Source of the DNA: Catonia carolina
Taxonomy: Eukaryota; Arthropoda; Insecta; Hemiptera; Achilidae
Reading direction: 5' to 3'
Assembly (NCBI GenBank): GCA_035578175.1
Contig: JAQMRL010000016.1
Coordinates: 4,758,721 to 4,822,720 of the forward strand
Length of the DNA: 64,000 bases
In this document: piece by piece, positions 21,258-31,715 of the stretch
Numbering within the stretch: position 1 is the first letter of the stretch
How the letters are laid out: each line of letters begins with the position of its first letter
Program-made: the position numbers and the translations under genes
The notes under the pieces: model-generated
The model's input: the letters and a program-made list of their open reading frames with translations, nothing else
What the model was told of the DNA's origin: nothing
Databases searched by the model: none

Positions 21258-22494
21258 CTTTAAACCACCAGTAATATGGTAAACAGTAAACACTTACCAA
21301 TTATAGCGCTTTCGGGCATAAAATCCACATCTTCAGTAATTTTTACGTTCTCTTGCCTATATGAATATATAGGAAGGAAAGTATTGTTTTCATGTCGATT
21401 TTTCGAAATCGAGTTTTCACCGGATCTATACGTTTTCAGACCCCCTGAACCCAAAAAACATGTTTTTAGCGATTGGTCTGTGTGTGTGTCTGTGTGTGTG
21501 TGAACAGAATATCTCAAGAACTGAACATCGTACGAACTTGAAACTTAAGTTACATATCACTACCGGACCCAACACGAACATTTTCATCAAAATCGGTCAA
21601 CCGGAAGTAGTAGTTTATTCGTATAATTTTTCACTTTTTTGCGATTTTCTCAAAAACTAGTCCTACCATTTTTTTTAAATTCGCCTGGTTTACTACATTT
21701 TTTTTGCTCTACAATATAGGGTAAGTGCCATGTTTGCTGAAATTCTGCTTGAGGCTGTTTTTTCGTAAAAACATTTTCTTTTTAAGATTGCGGCTTTAAT
21801 ATGCATTTTAGCCCAAAACGTTATATAATAAAAGTTGTAGAAAATGTAAAATTCTACAACTTTTATTTCAAACATTTTTTTGTATAACGCTTAGTTTAGC
21901 GGTAATTTGCGATTTTCTGTTTTTTGTTCTCACGAAAACGTGAGAAAAATCGATTTTTTTAACATTTCGGTCTTAGTATGCATTTTACGACAAAAGTGTA
22001 TATAATTAAATTTATAGAAAATTAAAAGATCTACAACTTTTGTTTAGAGCATTTTTCTCTACAGAGCCTAGTTTAGCGTGATTTTCCGTATTTTTAAGCC
22101 AAACTGAGTTCGATTGTCATTTTGCGTCATTCACTCATGATTAAAATAAGGTTATGTTTTTGAGGTTAGTTTTTGTTTATTTCTAATACTTTATTAATAA
22201 TGTTAGGTTTATTATTAATTATTTGCATTGGCAAGAGAAAGTTGTGTGAGTGTTTCACACCAGATTTTTCATAATATTTTAAAATATAAAATATCAGACT
22301 TCCACCATGGTAGATTCCAAAAAGGATTTTCCAATAAGGATATGAATCCTTATGGTAATCCCATGGTAGAAGTAGGAAGTTTTAAATTTTAAATTATATG
22401 AAAAATTACTGAAGATGTGCATTGTATGGATGACAGCGCTATAATTGGCAATTGTTTACTGTTTACTATATTTTCGGTGGTTTAAAGAAATAAT
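21258..22494. mobile_element. Foldback element J enclosing a family-D copy
   Basis: Outer inverted repeats of ~80 bp: the left arm (21258-21342) has CCACCAGTAATATGGTAAAC and CCAATTATAGCGCT; the right arm (~22405-22494) carries the same in reverse. Between them sit a minus-strand family-D copy and a small inverted piece around 22303-22380 (two ACTTCC..CCATGGTAGA halves). It is probably a non-autonomous DNA element into which D inserted next to the left arm. Confidence 0.65.
21343..22271 (-). repeat. Family-D repeat, complete copy
   Basis: Full length in reverse: TTCTCTTGCCTATATGAATA at the left, GTGTTTCACACCAGATTTTT at the right. Contains a (TG)n run at ~21478-21502. It shares the subfamily marker CAATCGAACTCAGTTTGG (in reverse) with the copies at 24447 and 34457. 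Confidence 0.8.
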
Positions 22495-22838
22495 ATATAT
22501 TTTGATTATCAATATAATAAAAAATGGCTGTTAAAAATACCTACCGTATTTCATCGATTCTGAGACGCACATTTTTTAAATTTTTTCCGTTTCCAAAAAT
22601 GTGGTGCGTCTTAGAATTGGTGATGAAACACGAATTCAAAAAATTCTAATATGGGTCTACCGTATATTACAATAGATGTGTAATACGTGGGAAAAATCCG
22701 GTTACTGTTTGAAAGTAAGAAATTCCGTAGCAGGTATACGTAAACAATACATATGTATACGTATGCGTTCATTGACCTGCTTCAGACAAAGCAAGTGAGG
22801 AATTTTGTCACTTGTAGCCTAGTCGGTATTGGCCTGAT

Positions 22839-23153
22839 GTGTCAAATAACAAAACATTTGAAGAGTACGTAAGGCAAGAATATGAAGCTTGGTTGTTTTC
22901 TGACAATTTGCCTTTGACACCTTTTGGCAAGATAAAAAAAGCCCCTGTTTCAAAAGTTGCAGAATGGATCTCCACTGCTTGGCGAAAAATACCAGATGTC
23001 ATAGTGCAACGATCCTTCAAGAAATACTGTATAACCAATGCGCTGGACGGTTCGGAAGACGACATTCAATGGGAAAATAATTGTTCAAAAAGTGATGCAA
23101 GTTCCGACTCTGAAGACAGTGATGTAGCCAGTGAGATTTTTGATAGAGATTAA
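22839..23153 (+). pseudogene. pogo-type transposase, C-terminal fragment
   Basis: Open for 104 residues: VAEWISTAWRKIPDVIVQRS, then FKKYCITNALDGSEDDIQWE, then an acidic Ser/Asp-rich end (SDASSDSEDSDVASEIF). The W(I/V)..AW..IP..(I/V)..SF.KC.I(T/S)NALDG.EDD pattern is the C-terminal signature of a large pogo-like transposase group. Catalytic residues would lie upstream and are missing. The TIR-flanked context supports an element gene rather than a host gene. Confidence 0.75.
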
Positions 23154-23258
23154 AATACATAGTTAGGTTATAGAGTGATGTGAATATTGTTTGTACTGTT
23201 TTGTAAAAATTTCAAGTAAGTAAATATACCGTTATAGTTATCTAACTTTGTACTTTTA

Positions 23259-24272
23259 TACAGGGTGATTCATGAAGTTCTCCCCCCACTTCTACAGCAC
23301 ATTGTACTAGTAAAAATAATGAAAAAATGTTATATAAACATAGGTCCGAAAACGCTTCGTTAGCGAGTTACAGCTAGCGAAAGTTTCGCCTGGATTTCAG
23401 TTCACCAGGTGAAATGAGGTCTTCCTGGAATTGTGGTAAGGTAGATTGAGGGGCAAATTCAATCATTTCTTATGGTTTTTGATCTGATAAATTGAATAAA
23501 ACAGGTCCCAGATCTGTAAGTTAAATAGTTTTTAAGAAAACCAGTGTCAAATGCAAAAAATGGAGTGAAAAACTTATTTTTTCATCTTTGGGCAAGGATA
23601 ACTGTGTTATTTCACCAAGAAACAGTTAAAATTTTTCAATAAAACATGTAGAAAATTTTATTCTGAACAAACCGGTGTAAATTAAGTACACAGAAAGCGA
23701 ATAGATGTTTGATTAAATGAGTTTTTATTCATAAGAGTACAAAGTAAAATTAACCGGAAAAACTAAAATGAAAAAATGTGTTTTTTTCACTCCATTTTTT
23801 GCATTTGACACTGGTTTTCTCAAAAACTATTCGCTTTCTGTGTACTTTATTTACACCGGTTTGTTCAGAATAAAATTTTCTACATTTTTTATTGAAAATT
23901 TTTAACTGTTTCTTGGTGAAATAACAAAGTTATTCTTGCCCAAAGATGAAAAAATGTGATTTTCACTCCATTTTTTGCATTTGACACTGGTTTTCTCAAA
24001 AACTATTTAACTTACAGTTCTGGGACCTGTTTTATTCAATTTATCAGATCAAAAACCATAAGAAATGATTGAATTCGCCCCTTAATCTACCTTACCACAA
24101 TTCCAGGAAGACCTCATTTCACCTGGTGAACTGAAATCCAGGCGAAACTTTCGCTAGCTGTAACTCGCTAACGAAGCGTTTTCGGACCTATGTTTATATA
24201 ACATTTTTTCATTATTTTTACTAGTTCAATGTGCTGTAGAAGTGGGGGGAGAACTTCATGAATCACCCTGTA
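23259..24272. mobile_element. TA-flanked foldback element, ~430-bp inverted arms
   Basis: Element 23261-24270 begins CAGGGTGATTCATGAAGTTC and ends with its reverse complement. The arms run ~23261-23695 and ~23835-24270 and are nearly identical. Inside each arm lies another repeat of the TTTTTGCATTTGACACTGG segment. TA flanks both ends, which fits the Tc1/mariner superfamily. No ORF. Confidence 0.9.
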
Positions 24273-24446
24273 TGTATTTATATTACCTTTCCAAAGTTGT
24301 ATTTTACTTTTTTAAGTTTATTTTATACTTTTTTCCTGTTTTGATGTACGGTAGCTAAAAATGTTGTGCGTCTTAGAATCGATGGCGTCTTAGAATTGAT
24401 GAAATACAGTATATAGGATGTTTGATAAGAGTAAAATTATAGTAAA

Positions 24447-25372
24447 AAATCTGGTGTGAAACACTCACACAACTTTCTCTTGCCAATGCAAATAATTAAT
24501 AATAAACCTAACATTATTAATAAAATATTAGAAATGAACAAAAACTAACCTCAAAAACATAACCTTATTTTAATCATGAGTGAATGACGCAAAATGACAA
24601 TCGAACTCAGTTTGGCTTAAAAATACGGAAAATCACGCTTTCACGCTAAACTAGGCTCTGTAGAGAAAAATGCTCTAAACAAAAGTTGTAGATCTTTTAA
24701 TTTTCTATAAATTTAATTATATACACTTTTGTCGTAAAATGCATACTAAGACCGAAATGTTAAAAAAATCGATTTTTCTCACGTTTTCGTGAGAAAAAAA
24801 ACAGAAAATCGCAAATTACCGCTAAACTAAGCGTTATACAAAAAAATGTTTGAAACAGAAGTTGTAGGTTTTTAAATTCTCTACAACTTTTATTATATAA
24901 GGTTTTGCGCTAAAATTTATATTAAAGCCGTAATCTTAAAAAAACAACGTTTTTACGTGAAAACAGCCTCACCGAGAATTTCAGCAAACATGGCGCCTAC
25001 CCTATCTTGTAGACAATAAAAAACTGAGTAAAATAGGCGATTTTAAAAAAAATCGTAGGACCAGTTTTTGAGAAAATCGCAAAAAAGTGAAAAATTATAC
25101 GAATAAACTACTACTTCCGGTTGACCGATTTTGATGAAAATGTTCGTGTCGCGTCCGGTAGTGGTATGTAACTTAAGTTTCAAGTTTCAAGTTCGTACGA
25201 TGTTCCGTTCTTGAGATATTCTGTTCACACACAGACCAATCGCTAAAAACATGTTTTTTGGGTTCAGGGGGTCTGAAAACGTATAGATCCGGTGAAAACT
25301 CGATTTCGAAAAATCGACATGAAAACAATACTTTCCTTCCTATATATTCATATAGGCAAGAGAAAGTAAAAA
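24447..25372 (+). repeat. Family-D repeat, complete copy
   Basis: Full length: AATCTGGTGTGAAACACTC to GGCAAGAGAAAGTAAAAA. The CA run is reduced to CACACACA (~25226). It is inverted relative to 21343-22271 and of the same subfamily. Confidence 0.85.
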
Positions 25373-25872
25373 TTACTACACTACTAGAGATCATGAAGTG
25401 ATTACCATGAAATAACCTACAAAACTAAATTTAATACTTTGTCTGCATAAACTTGAAAAATATATCTACTTATAATAATGCAGGCCATTTTTTGTAACAT
25501 TATTAGTTTAAAAATTTTAAATTAATATTAAAAAAATTGTTTAGTCTTCTTACCCATTAGTAATTTTTTACTTTGATCTTTTTTTTAACAAAAAAAGATA
25601 GTTTATAAAATAAATCCCAATTGATAAAAATTTACGAGATTTAAAAAAAAAACTCGTAATACATGTAAAATTTTGGTAAACAAGAAAAATTAAATTCATT
25701 GACGTTTTTTAAAATTTCTGATTATGTTTGGTCAAACATGTAATTTATAATTTACTTTAATTTCATATCGATTCTGCAATATAAAAATTCATAATCTGTA
25801 TTCACTTACAAAAAACGACTCAAATTTATTTTTAAAATATCCTAAAACCGTTGAAAATATATTTTCAAATAC

Positions 25873-25914
<42 letters not shown>

Positions 25915-26060
25915 TTTACCATATTTTTTTCTTAGTAGGAAAACAACACAGCCTATTTTTTAATTTAATAATTTCAATTTTGTAGAGCATTGATTTATAT
26001 GAACCTTATTTAATCTGAAAACTCATTATTCAAATTTTTAAATTTAATAAAAGTTATTAA
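25373..26060. other. AT-rich, nothing recognised besides a microsatellite
   Basis: An (AAT)n run lies at 25873-25913. No coding signature. Confidence 0.5.
25873..25913. repeat. (AAT)n microsatellite
   Basis: About 13 uninterrupted ATA/AAT units. Confidence 0.95.
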
Positions 26061-26064
26061 TTAC

Positions 26065-26215
26065 ACCAGGCTTCTAGGCCTGGGGTCCTGGGTTCAATTC
26101 CTGGTCAGGTTTGGCATTTTTTCATTACTAATTTTCATACATCATCATTCTCCATTATCTGCATTAGCAGCAATTGCAAAACAGCCAGACGTAAACAAAA
26201 ATTTAATACTATATG
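26065..26215 (+). repeat. Chimeric tRNA-derived SINE (E-like head, B-like tail)
   Basis: The head GGGGTCCTGGGTTCAATTCC with CAGGTTTGGCATTTTTTCAT matches SINE-E. The 3' part TTATCTGCATTAGCAGCAAT through AAACAAAAA matches SINE-B. Confidence 0.65.
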
Positions 26216-26227
26216 AAATGTTACGCC

Positions 26228-26450
26228 TTAAAATGCATTAGGCCATCGGACCAGCCCAGTCAGTCAGATGGTAGTAAGTCGCTATTATTTGTTAAGTAAC
26301 ACCGGCTGGGCAAGCAACTTTGTATGGTGACCAGCTGATAGCCATCCGTGAACAAACTCTACTGGGGGTCCCTGTTCAAACTCACGCCTAATTTACAGCA
26401 AAGTAGTGATCAAATTGGGTAGTTGTCAATAATGTACAGTTTCCAATAAC
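26228..26450 (+). repeat. Dispersed repeat F, copy 1
   Basis: About 220 bp matching 53455-53665 in reverse, including CTCAGTCAGTCAG-like sequence, ATTTGTTAAGTAACA, GACCAGCTGA.AGCCATCC and ACTCTACTGGG.GTCCCTG. No ORF; class unknown. Confidence 0.8.
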
Positions 26451-27028
26451 AAAAAGCTAAAAAAGAAAATAAAAAAATGCATTAACAGGGTACAGAGCAC
26501 ATCGATACCTTTGAATATTAATTATGTTTACGTTTAAAATACAGTGTAATGTTTTGCGGATATTTGTGTTAAGCAGAGGCTGATTTCAGGATGCTGTAAG
26601 GAGATGCCATTTCAGGAGCAAACAGACATGATTCTTGTAAACCAATGTTTCCTAACATATAGGAGTTTGTGGACCATTAAGCCATAAACTGAACCATGTG
26701 CAGATCAACCCCACTCCAAATGACTAGGTAAGTCGTGGGGAAGACTTCGTTCTGGTGGGTAGGGCAAAAGGAAGGAATACAGAAATGTTTCAGAAAAAAA
26801 TTTTTAATTCAACACCTGATAGTCATCAAATATATTCAGCATAATATAATAATTATATCATATTATAATATAATTATAACTGATATATTATAACTGATTA
26901 TATATTATATATATAATATAACTGATTATATTATAATCAGTGATTTTCTATAGTTTTAAGTGGAATATAGAATAATTTTCATTTAACAACCTTTACTAAT
27001 GATTAAAATTAGGTGATTATTTAAAAAG
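26451..27028. other. Noncoding; AT palindrome cluster
   Basis: From 26835 to 26945 TATA/ATAT repeats form several overlapping inverted repeats (ATATAATTATAACTGAT and variants). Otherwise nothing was recognised. Confidence 0.5.
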
Positions 27029-27347
27029 ACCCACCGGGTTGGTCTAGAGGTAAAGTCGTCGCCGTGAGTTAGCTGTTTATCAGCTGATTTTTAAGATGAA
27101 GGTTCCTGGTTCAAATCCTAGTAAAGGTAGTTACTTTTATATGGATTTGTATACTAGACAGTGGTTGCCGGTGTACTTTGATGGTTGGGGTTCAATTAAC
27201 CATACTCTCTAAGGAATGGTCGGCCTGGGTCTGTACAAGACTACACCTCATTTACACGTCATACACATCATCCTCTTCTCATTAGGTCATGGGGTTGCTT
27301 ATTGTTCTAAATTGAACAGATTGCAATGTACACACGTTAGAAATTAA
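27029..27347 (+). mobile_element. SINE-C, full length
   Basis: CCCACCGGGTTGGTCTAGAG A-box region, GGTTCAAATCC B-box, the GGTTGGGGTTCAATTAACC body and an A tail. It carries the head palindrome CAGCTG..CAGCTG in modified form. Confidence 0.85.
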
Positions 27348-27419
27348 AAAAAAAATTATTTAAAAATTTTACATTGTATACTCAAGATTAAACATAGGTA
27401 ATAGATTTCATTATTTACA

Positions 27420-27455
27420 TTGGCAAGAGAAAGTCCTGTGTGTTTCACACAAATT
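27420..27455 (-). repeat. Family-D end fragment
   Basis: Only the terminal ~36 bp of D, GGCAAGAGAAAGT and TGTGTTTCACAC, in reverse. Confidence 0.6.
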
Positions 27456-27973
27456 AATAAAAGTGTAAACTGTTTAATGGATAAGTTGACTTATGATTAC
27501 GGATACTAGAAAATTATCTAGTACTTAAAATGTTTGACCTTTAAGATCAAAGTTTTTCTATAAATTTTCATAGCAACTCAAAATGAGTATACCTGACCAG
27601 TCTCCATTTTGAATTCTGTGCAGTAGCACATAACCCCAAATTTTTGACTTTTAATGATTATGTATTAAATTTACAACAGTGTGTATTAAGAATGATTTTA
27701 AATAAAAAGTTAATTTCTGTTTATGAGAAAATTAAAAAAAACATAATTATATTATCTAAAATCCAGATGAGTCTCAACTGGAAAAGGTTTGTATGAACAT
27801 GCTCTACAATATTGTAAATTTATATTTACTTCTAAATTTTCTTTCATTTAAAAAAAATAAACAGCACAAGTTTTCATTTTTTTTTTTAGAAGATCACAAA
27901 CGAATGTTATCAATGATTTAAGTAAAAGTCATTAATGTCAAAGGTCAGTAACTCTGACATTAAATGCGTAATG

Positions 27974-28125
27974 CTATTCGTTGTTTTTATTGACATCGTC
28001 CGATCCATTTTCACTGTCAGATGACTCGAGAGATTCTACTGAAGGTGGTAGTCGATGTAACTGATTTAATGAATTCGTAGTTGACCATCGATCGTTCAGA
28101 GATGGTGTCGAACCATCCGCACTGA
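27974..28125 (-). CDS. Host gene, terminal coding exon (Na+/H+ exchanger-like tail, tentative)
   Basis: A minus-strand exon of 152 bp ending in TAG (27974-27976). The acceptor is a clean pyrimidine tract TTTTTTTGATTTTTCAG ending at 28126. The first two bases complete a codon begun in the previous exon (phase 1), followed by 49 residues including TPSLNDRWSTTNSLNQLHRL and an acidic end ESSDSENGSDDVNKNNE. The sequence is hydrophilic, Ser/Asn-rich, without membrane segments, as expected for a cytoplasmic C-terminus. The phase matches the exon at 39003/39015-39230, 10.9 kb upstream. Two perfect hairpins lie ~80 bp before the acceptor. The exon itself is well supported by frame and splice signals; its identity rests on the exons upstream. 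Confidence 0.65.
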
Positions 28126-28207
28126 CTGAAAAATCAAAAAAACAAAATTAATCAATCACATTATCATACAAAAAATAATTACGTGGTATTAAAAAAGTTC
28201 CATAATC

Positions 28208-28270
28208 ATCTTTATCCCTCTTCCAAGTTGGAAGAGGGATAAAGATGAAACCCGAGGAAACTTTCCTCGG
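28208..28270. other. Two adjacent perfect hairpins
   Basis: A 19-bp stem with a one-base loop (28208-28226 / 28228-28246, ATCTTTATCCCTCTTCCAA) and a 9-bp stem (28252-28260 / 28262-28270, CCGAGGAAA) stand side by side. They lie in the last intron of the host gene. Confidence 0.8.
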
Positions 28271-28284
28271 ATAAGGCCCAACAT

Positions 28285-28440
28285 AACTACTTATCATCTC
28301 TCCACCATTACTCTCTTGGCATCACATATTTTCTTAATTCATCCATAACTAAACCCATCCATTTCACTCTTGGTCAACCCCTTGTTCTTATTCCCTCCAT
28401 TTCTAAATACCTTTTAGGCATTCTATACTGACCTTATACT
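28285..28440 (-). pseudogene. LINE tail fragment
   Basis: Minus-strand reading RMPKRYLEMEGIRTRG, then PRVKWMGLVMDELRKYV, a degraded form of the RMPKR....GRRPRGRPR.RW tail seen after RT domains in RTE-like elements. Confidence 0.55.
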
Positions 28441-28445
28441 GATAA

Positions 28446-28492
28446 TTGTTAATAGCAGCTTACCTTGGTTTAATTTTATTTCATATTCGGTA
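28446..28492 (+). pseudogene. LINE L1 tiny fragment
   Basis: Encodes IAAYLGLILFHIRYAG, matching AAYHGLILSHIRYAI of the L1 copies at 2301 and 19331. Confidence 0.6.
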
Positions 28493-28499
28493 TGCTGGA

Positions 28500-28822
28500 T
28501 ACTGAATGATATTTGGGAATTGATGGATGAGCCAAGGAAGTTTAAAACCGTTATGGATGAAAGAGGTAAAATCCGATATTGCTACTTGAGAAATACTATA
28601 AACATAAGGTGTAAGAAAGCGAAGGAAGATTGGATCAGAGCGAAATGTACAGAGATTGAAAGTAAAAGATAGTAGAACAGTCAAACGTAAAACCAAAAAT
28701 AAAAAAACCATACCTGCAATACTCTGCATCTCTTGTAATTTGCTTTAAATATTCTAACCTTTGCCTCCCCCTACAATTCACTCCCTCAATATGACCCTCC
28801 ATTATTGATAGAGAAATACCTG
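28500..28822. pseudogene. RTE-like LINE fragments in opposite orientation
   Basis: Plus strand 28500-28668 reads IWELMDEPRKFKTVMDERGK and NTINIRCKKAKEDWIRAKC, the linker between endonuclease and RT of the LINE at 28835. Immediately downstream, 28725-28822 is the 3' tail of the same family in minus orientation (compare 40030-40110). The head-to-head layout resembles a 5'-inversion or two separate insertions. Confidence 0.6.
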
Positions 28823-29206
28823 GATGTATTTTTTTTTACAGAAAAATAAGGGAAAATTTTGATAAACGAAAAATGAAAGCTGTTAATTTACAAAGTGCAG
28901 ATGGTAAACCATTGTTAAATGTCCAAGAGAGAGCAAAAAGGTGGAAGGAATACGTAGACCAACTCTAAGGGGAAAAATTAGATCATGATGTGATAGAACA
29001 AAAAACTGATCAAGAAGAAGATCAAAGAGGTGACTATACTAAGGGAAAATTTCGATCGAGCACTTAAAGGGATACGAATATGAATAAGATGGCAGGAGTA
29101 GCTAACATAACATCAAAATTATTATAAAATGGTGGAGAAGTTGCACAAAATATATTGTACAAACTTGTGCGGAGAATGTATGAGAGTGGAGAATTACCAT
29201 CAGACT

Positions 29207-30110
29207 TTAACCCTTTGGATCCCAGGAAATTTTTAAAGGTACTAGCCAGAAATTCCAACTTTTTCCACTAGGTACATGCAAGAAATCCCAGCCATAATTT
29301 GGAAGAATTGCAGTGTTTTGCTAAAAATTCTGTATTTTTGTTATTTATTGTTAGATCTTGATGATTTTTTTTATTTTGTTTCTAAAAAACTAATCTAAAG
29401 TGTAGGTATTACTAAAATGTTATATTCACACATTTAAAAAAATTATTACAAAACATTTGACTTGCCGAAAAATTTTTTTTCCAAAATTTTGATTTTGGAA
29501 TGGTGTATGGTACTCAAAAAAAAAAAAAAAATTGTAGGACCAGTTCATTATTTTTTTCTAAAACTACACTTAAAATTACACAAATTCACCAAATTTCAGA
29601 GCTATATGTTCATAAAAATTATAGATATAAAATTTAAAATATAATAAAGTCCTTTTCATTTTTGTGATAAAAACAGTATTACTAAAATGTAAGAATTTCC
29701 ATGATATAAATGATATGCATTACAGCTGCAAATATTAACTAATACACTAAACTAAAATAAACTATAATAAACTAAAAACAATGCACGAAATAGAGGTTAT
29801 TTGCCGAAGAGAAACAAAACAACACTGATGTCAGATGCAGTACGCAGCTGTGTAAACAAATATCACATGTTCCCAAAGCCCACTTTAATTATTACGTCTT
29901 ACCAATTATATGTGCTATGAAAAGTGCTGACGATTACATCATTCAAAAGAACACTTCTTTCTGATCAACTACATATATAAAAACCAATATTTATGTTTAA
30001 ATAGTGTTCTTAAATAAAGATATCGTAAACGTCCGTATATACGGACGTTGGGATTTTTAGCAGATACCCGCAACGTCCGTATATACGGACGTTGGGATTC
30101 AAAGGGTTAA
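29207..30110. mobile_element. TTAA-flanked MITE (piggyBac type), 896 bp
   Basis: Inverted termini CCCTTTGGATCCC and CCCTTTGAATCCC at 29211 and 30106, flanked by TTAA (29207-29210, 30107-30110). It carries two copies of a 22-bp perfect palindrome near the right end (30028-30049, 30072-30093). No transposase. Removing it and one TTAA rejoins the LINE frame. Confidence 0.85.
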
Positions 30111-30123
30111 AAAAATATTATTT

Positions 30124-30515
30124 GTTTGTTTAGGTCATCAGCTAAAAGGCTGGTTTGAACTTATAGAGGTTTTACTAAGTTAAACGAGGAGTGAAGTGGT
30201 TTACCATTGCCTTCCTCACTGAGTGGAAAAGTACACTTATCAGCATGCCAGGCCCTCTGAAAAGCACATATTTTCCACTCTGCAAATGACACCTTTACTT
30301 CATTCACCACAGGGTCTGGCTGTTTAATGAAATTCATTACTTTCAGAGTAGATAACTCTGATTAGTGTCTTTTACACCTCTGCCTCTTCTGCTCTTAAAT
30401 GATTCAGTCATTTAGTTGGCTGACCATGTGATAAGAAACAGAACTATTTATTTTAGCCTTGCAATTAACAGATTGAGTGTGAATAATTTGACACTCCACC
30501 TGACAGTTATGGGCA
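30124..30515 (-). mobile_element. SINE-A, near full length
   Basis: Complete copy in reverse, from TTAGGTCATCAGC to TGACAGTTATGGGC. It is flanked by AAAAAATAT-type direct repeats within the LINE, only 14 bp from the MITE's right end. Confidence 0.85.
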
Positions 30516-30944
30516 AAAAAAAAAAATATGATTCCCATACCAAAAAATTCAGGAGCGGAGAAGTGTGAAAATTATAGAACTATCACCCTAACACGCCATG
30601 CATGCAAGATACTAACAAGGATTATACACAGGAGAATACAACACTGAGTAGAAGAAGTGTTGGATGATGACTGATTTGGATTTAGAAGGAGAATGGAAGA
30701 TTAGATGGGTGGACAAAATAAGTAATTTAGAGGTTTTTAGACAAGTGGATGAAAGAAAAAGTATACGGAAACATCTTACCAGAAGATGAGATAGGCTAGT
30801 GGGACATATCTTAAGGCATTCAGGTCTCTATCAATATTGGAGGGTAAATATGGAGGGAGTGAATTGTAGGGGGAGGCAAAGGTTAGAATATTTAAAGCAA
30901 ATTACAAGAGATGTAGAGAGCAAATATGTTTTTTTTTTGGTTTT

Positions 30945-31095
30945 ACGTTTGACGTTTTAGAGAATGTGAAAACAAGATTGCTTAATTCTCCACGGAAAAG
31001 TTTACGAAAACTTTCTTCGCAAGTTGGTTTGTCGTATGTGAGTGTTCAAAAAGCTGCTAAAAAATTGAAATTGTATCAGTATCGTGTACGATTTC
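30945..31095 (+). pseudogene. DD41D-type transposase N-terminal fragment
   Basis: Reads ENVKTRLLNSPRKSLRKLSS, then QVGLSYVSVQKAAKKLKLYQ. This is the second helix-turn-helix plus linker (V...SPRKSIRR.S..LG.S..SV.R.L.K.LKL.PY) of the transposase group at 37589. The 460 bp after it (to 31550) hold nothing recognised. Confidence 0.6.
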
Positions 31096-31556
31096 ATAGC
31101 AAAGTATTGTTCAAGAATGAAAACCCATTGTTCTAGTGTAAAATACATTCTGTTCGTAACACGACCGGAAACAGCACAAAATTTTACACAGCTCAAGGAG
31201 AATCAACTCACTCTGCCGTATCTATACCGGTTGAGTAGGGCTACCAACTTCATGTCACAAAACAAAATTTCCCATACTTAGAAAAAAATTACCAGACATT
31301 AACAATTGGGTAACAGGACTAAAAAATCACTCTGTAGAACATATCCTAAAAATTCATCCGTTACTTTGTAAAACACTCTACTAAAGAGTGTAAGACATTA
31401 ACTATTTTAAAGTACATGTACACAACAATTACATACAAAAACATAAACATAAATGTAAAAATCATGCCATTAAAAATCAGTAACATTTTCTGCAATCATG
31501 CATTAATATCTCTAATAAAATACATAAATGTTAGTGTCATTTCCCGCCAAGTTGAT

Positions 31557-31715
31557 TTAGACTATTTTTCCTTTTTTCTATCTAGTTTTTTTTTCATTGA
31601 TTGTTTAAAACGTAAGTTTTTTCTTTTAAATTTTGTTGTTCTGATATATCGTGTTACCTAATAAAATTGCATATTCAGAAATTCATTTTTTCTTGAACTG
31701 AATTTATTGTAATAT
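31557..31715 (+). repeat. Dispersed repeat G, copy 1 (empty site)
   Basis: Parallels 41025-41183: CTTTTTTCTATCTAG, TTTCATTGATTGTTTAAAAC and TTCTTGAACTGAATTTATTG are shared. Here GTAATATTTATTTATT is uninterrupted. In the other copy a transposon sits at that TA. Confidence 0.8.

Larger units (their letters stand above)
22544..24409 (+). mobile_element. pogo-like DNA transposon interrupted by a foldback element
   Basis: TA-flanked termini CCGTATTTCATCGATTCTGA (22544) and, inverted, CTGTATTTCATCAATTCTAA (ends 24409). The left subterminal region has another GTGCGTCTTAGAATTGGTGA copy. It contains the C-terminal relic of a DDE transposase and, downstream, a 1010-bp TA-flanked foldback insertion. 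Confidence 0.8.
28835..30935 (+). mobile_element. RTE-like LINE, deleted internally and carrying two insertions
   Basis: The plus strand encodes, with stops, ADGKPLLNVQERAKRWKEYV, NKMAGVANITSKLL and YESGELPSDF up to 29206. After the MITE (29211-30106) and SINE-A (30124-30515) the same sentence resumes with IPIPKNSGAEKCENYRTI, RT motifs, and QFGFRR-like sequence near 30680. It then jumps to the post-RT tail (IRWVDKISNLEVFRQVDERK) and ends near 30935. Most of the RT catalytic core is deleted. It is the same family as 39935-40360 and 62240-62740. It lies in the last intron of the host gene, antisense to it. Confidence 0.75.
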
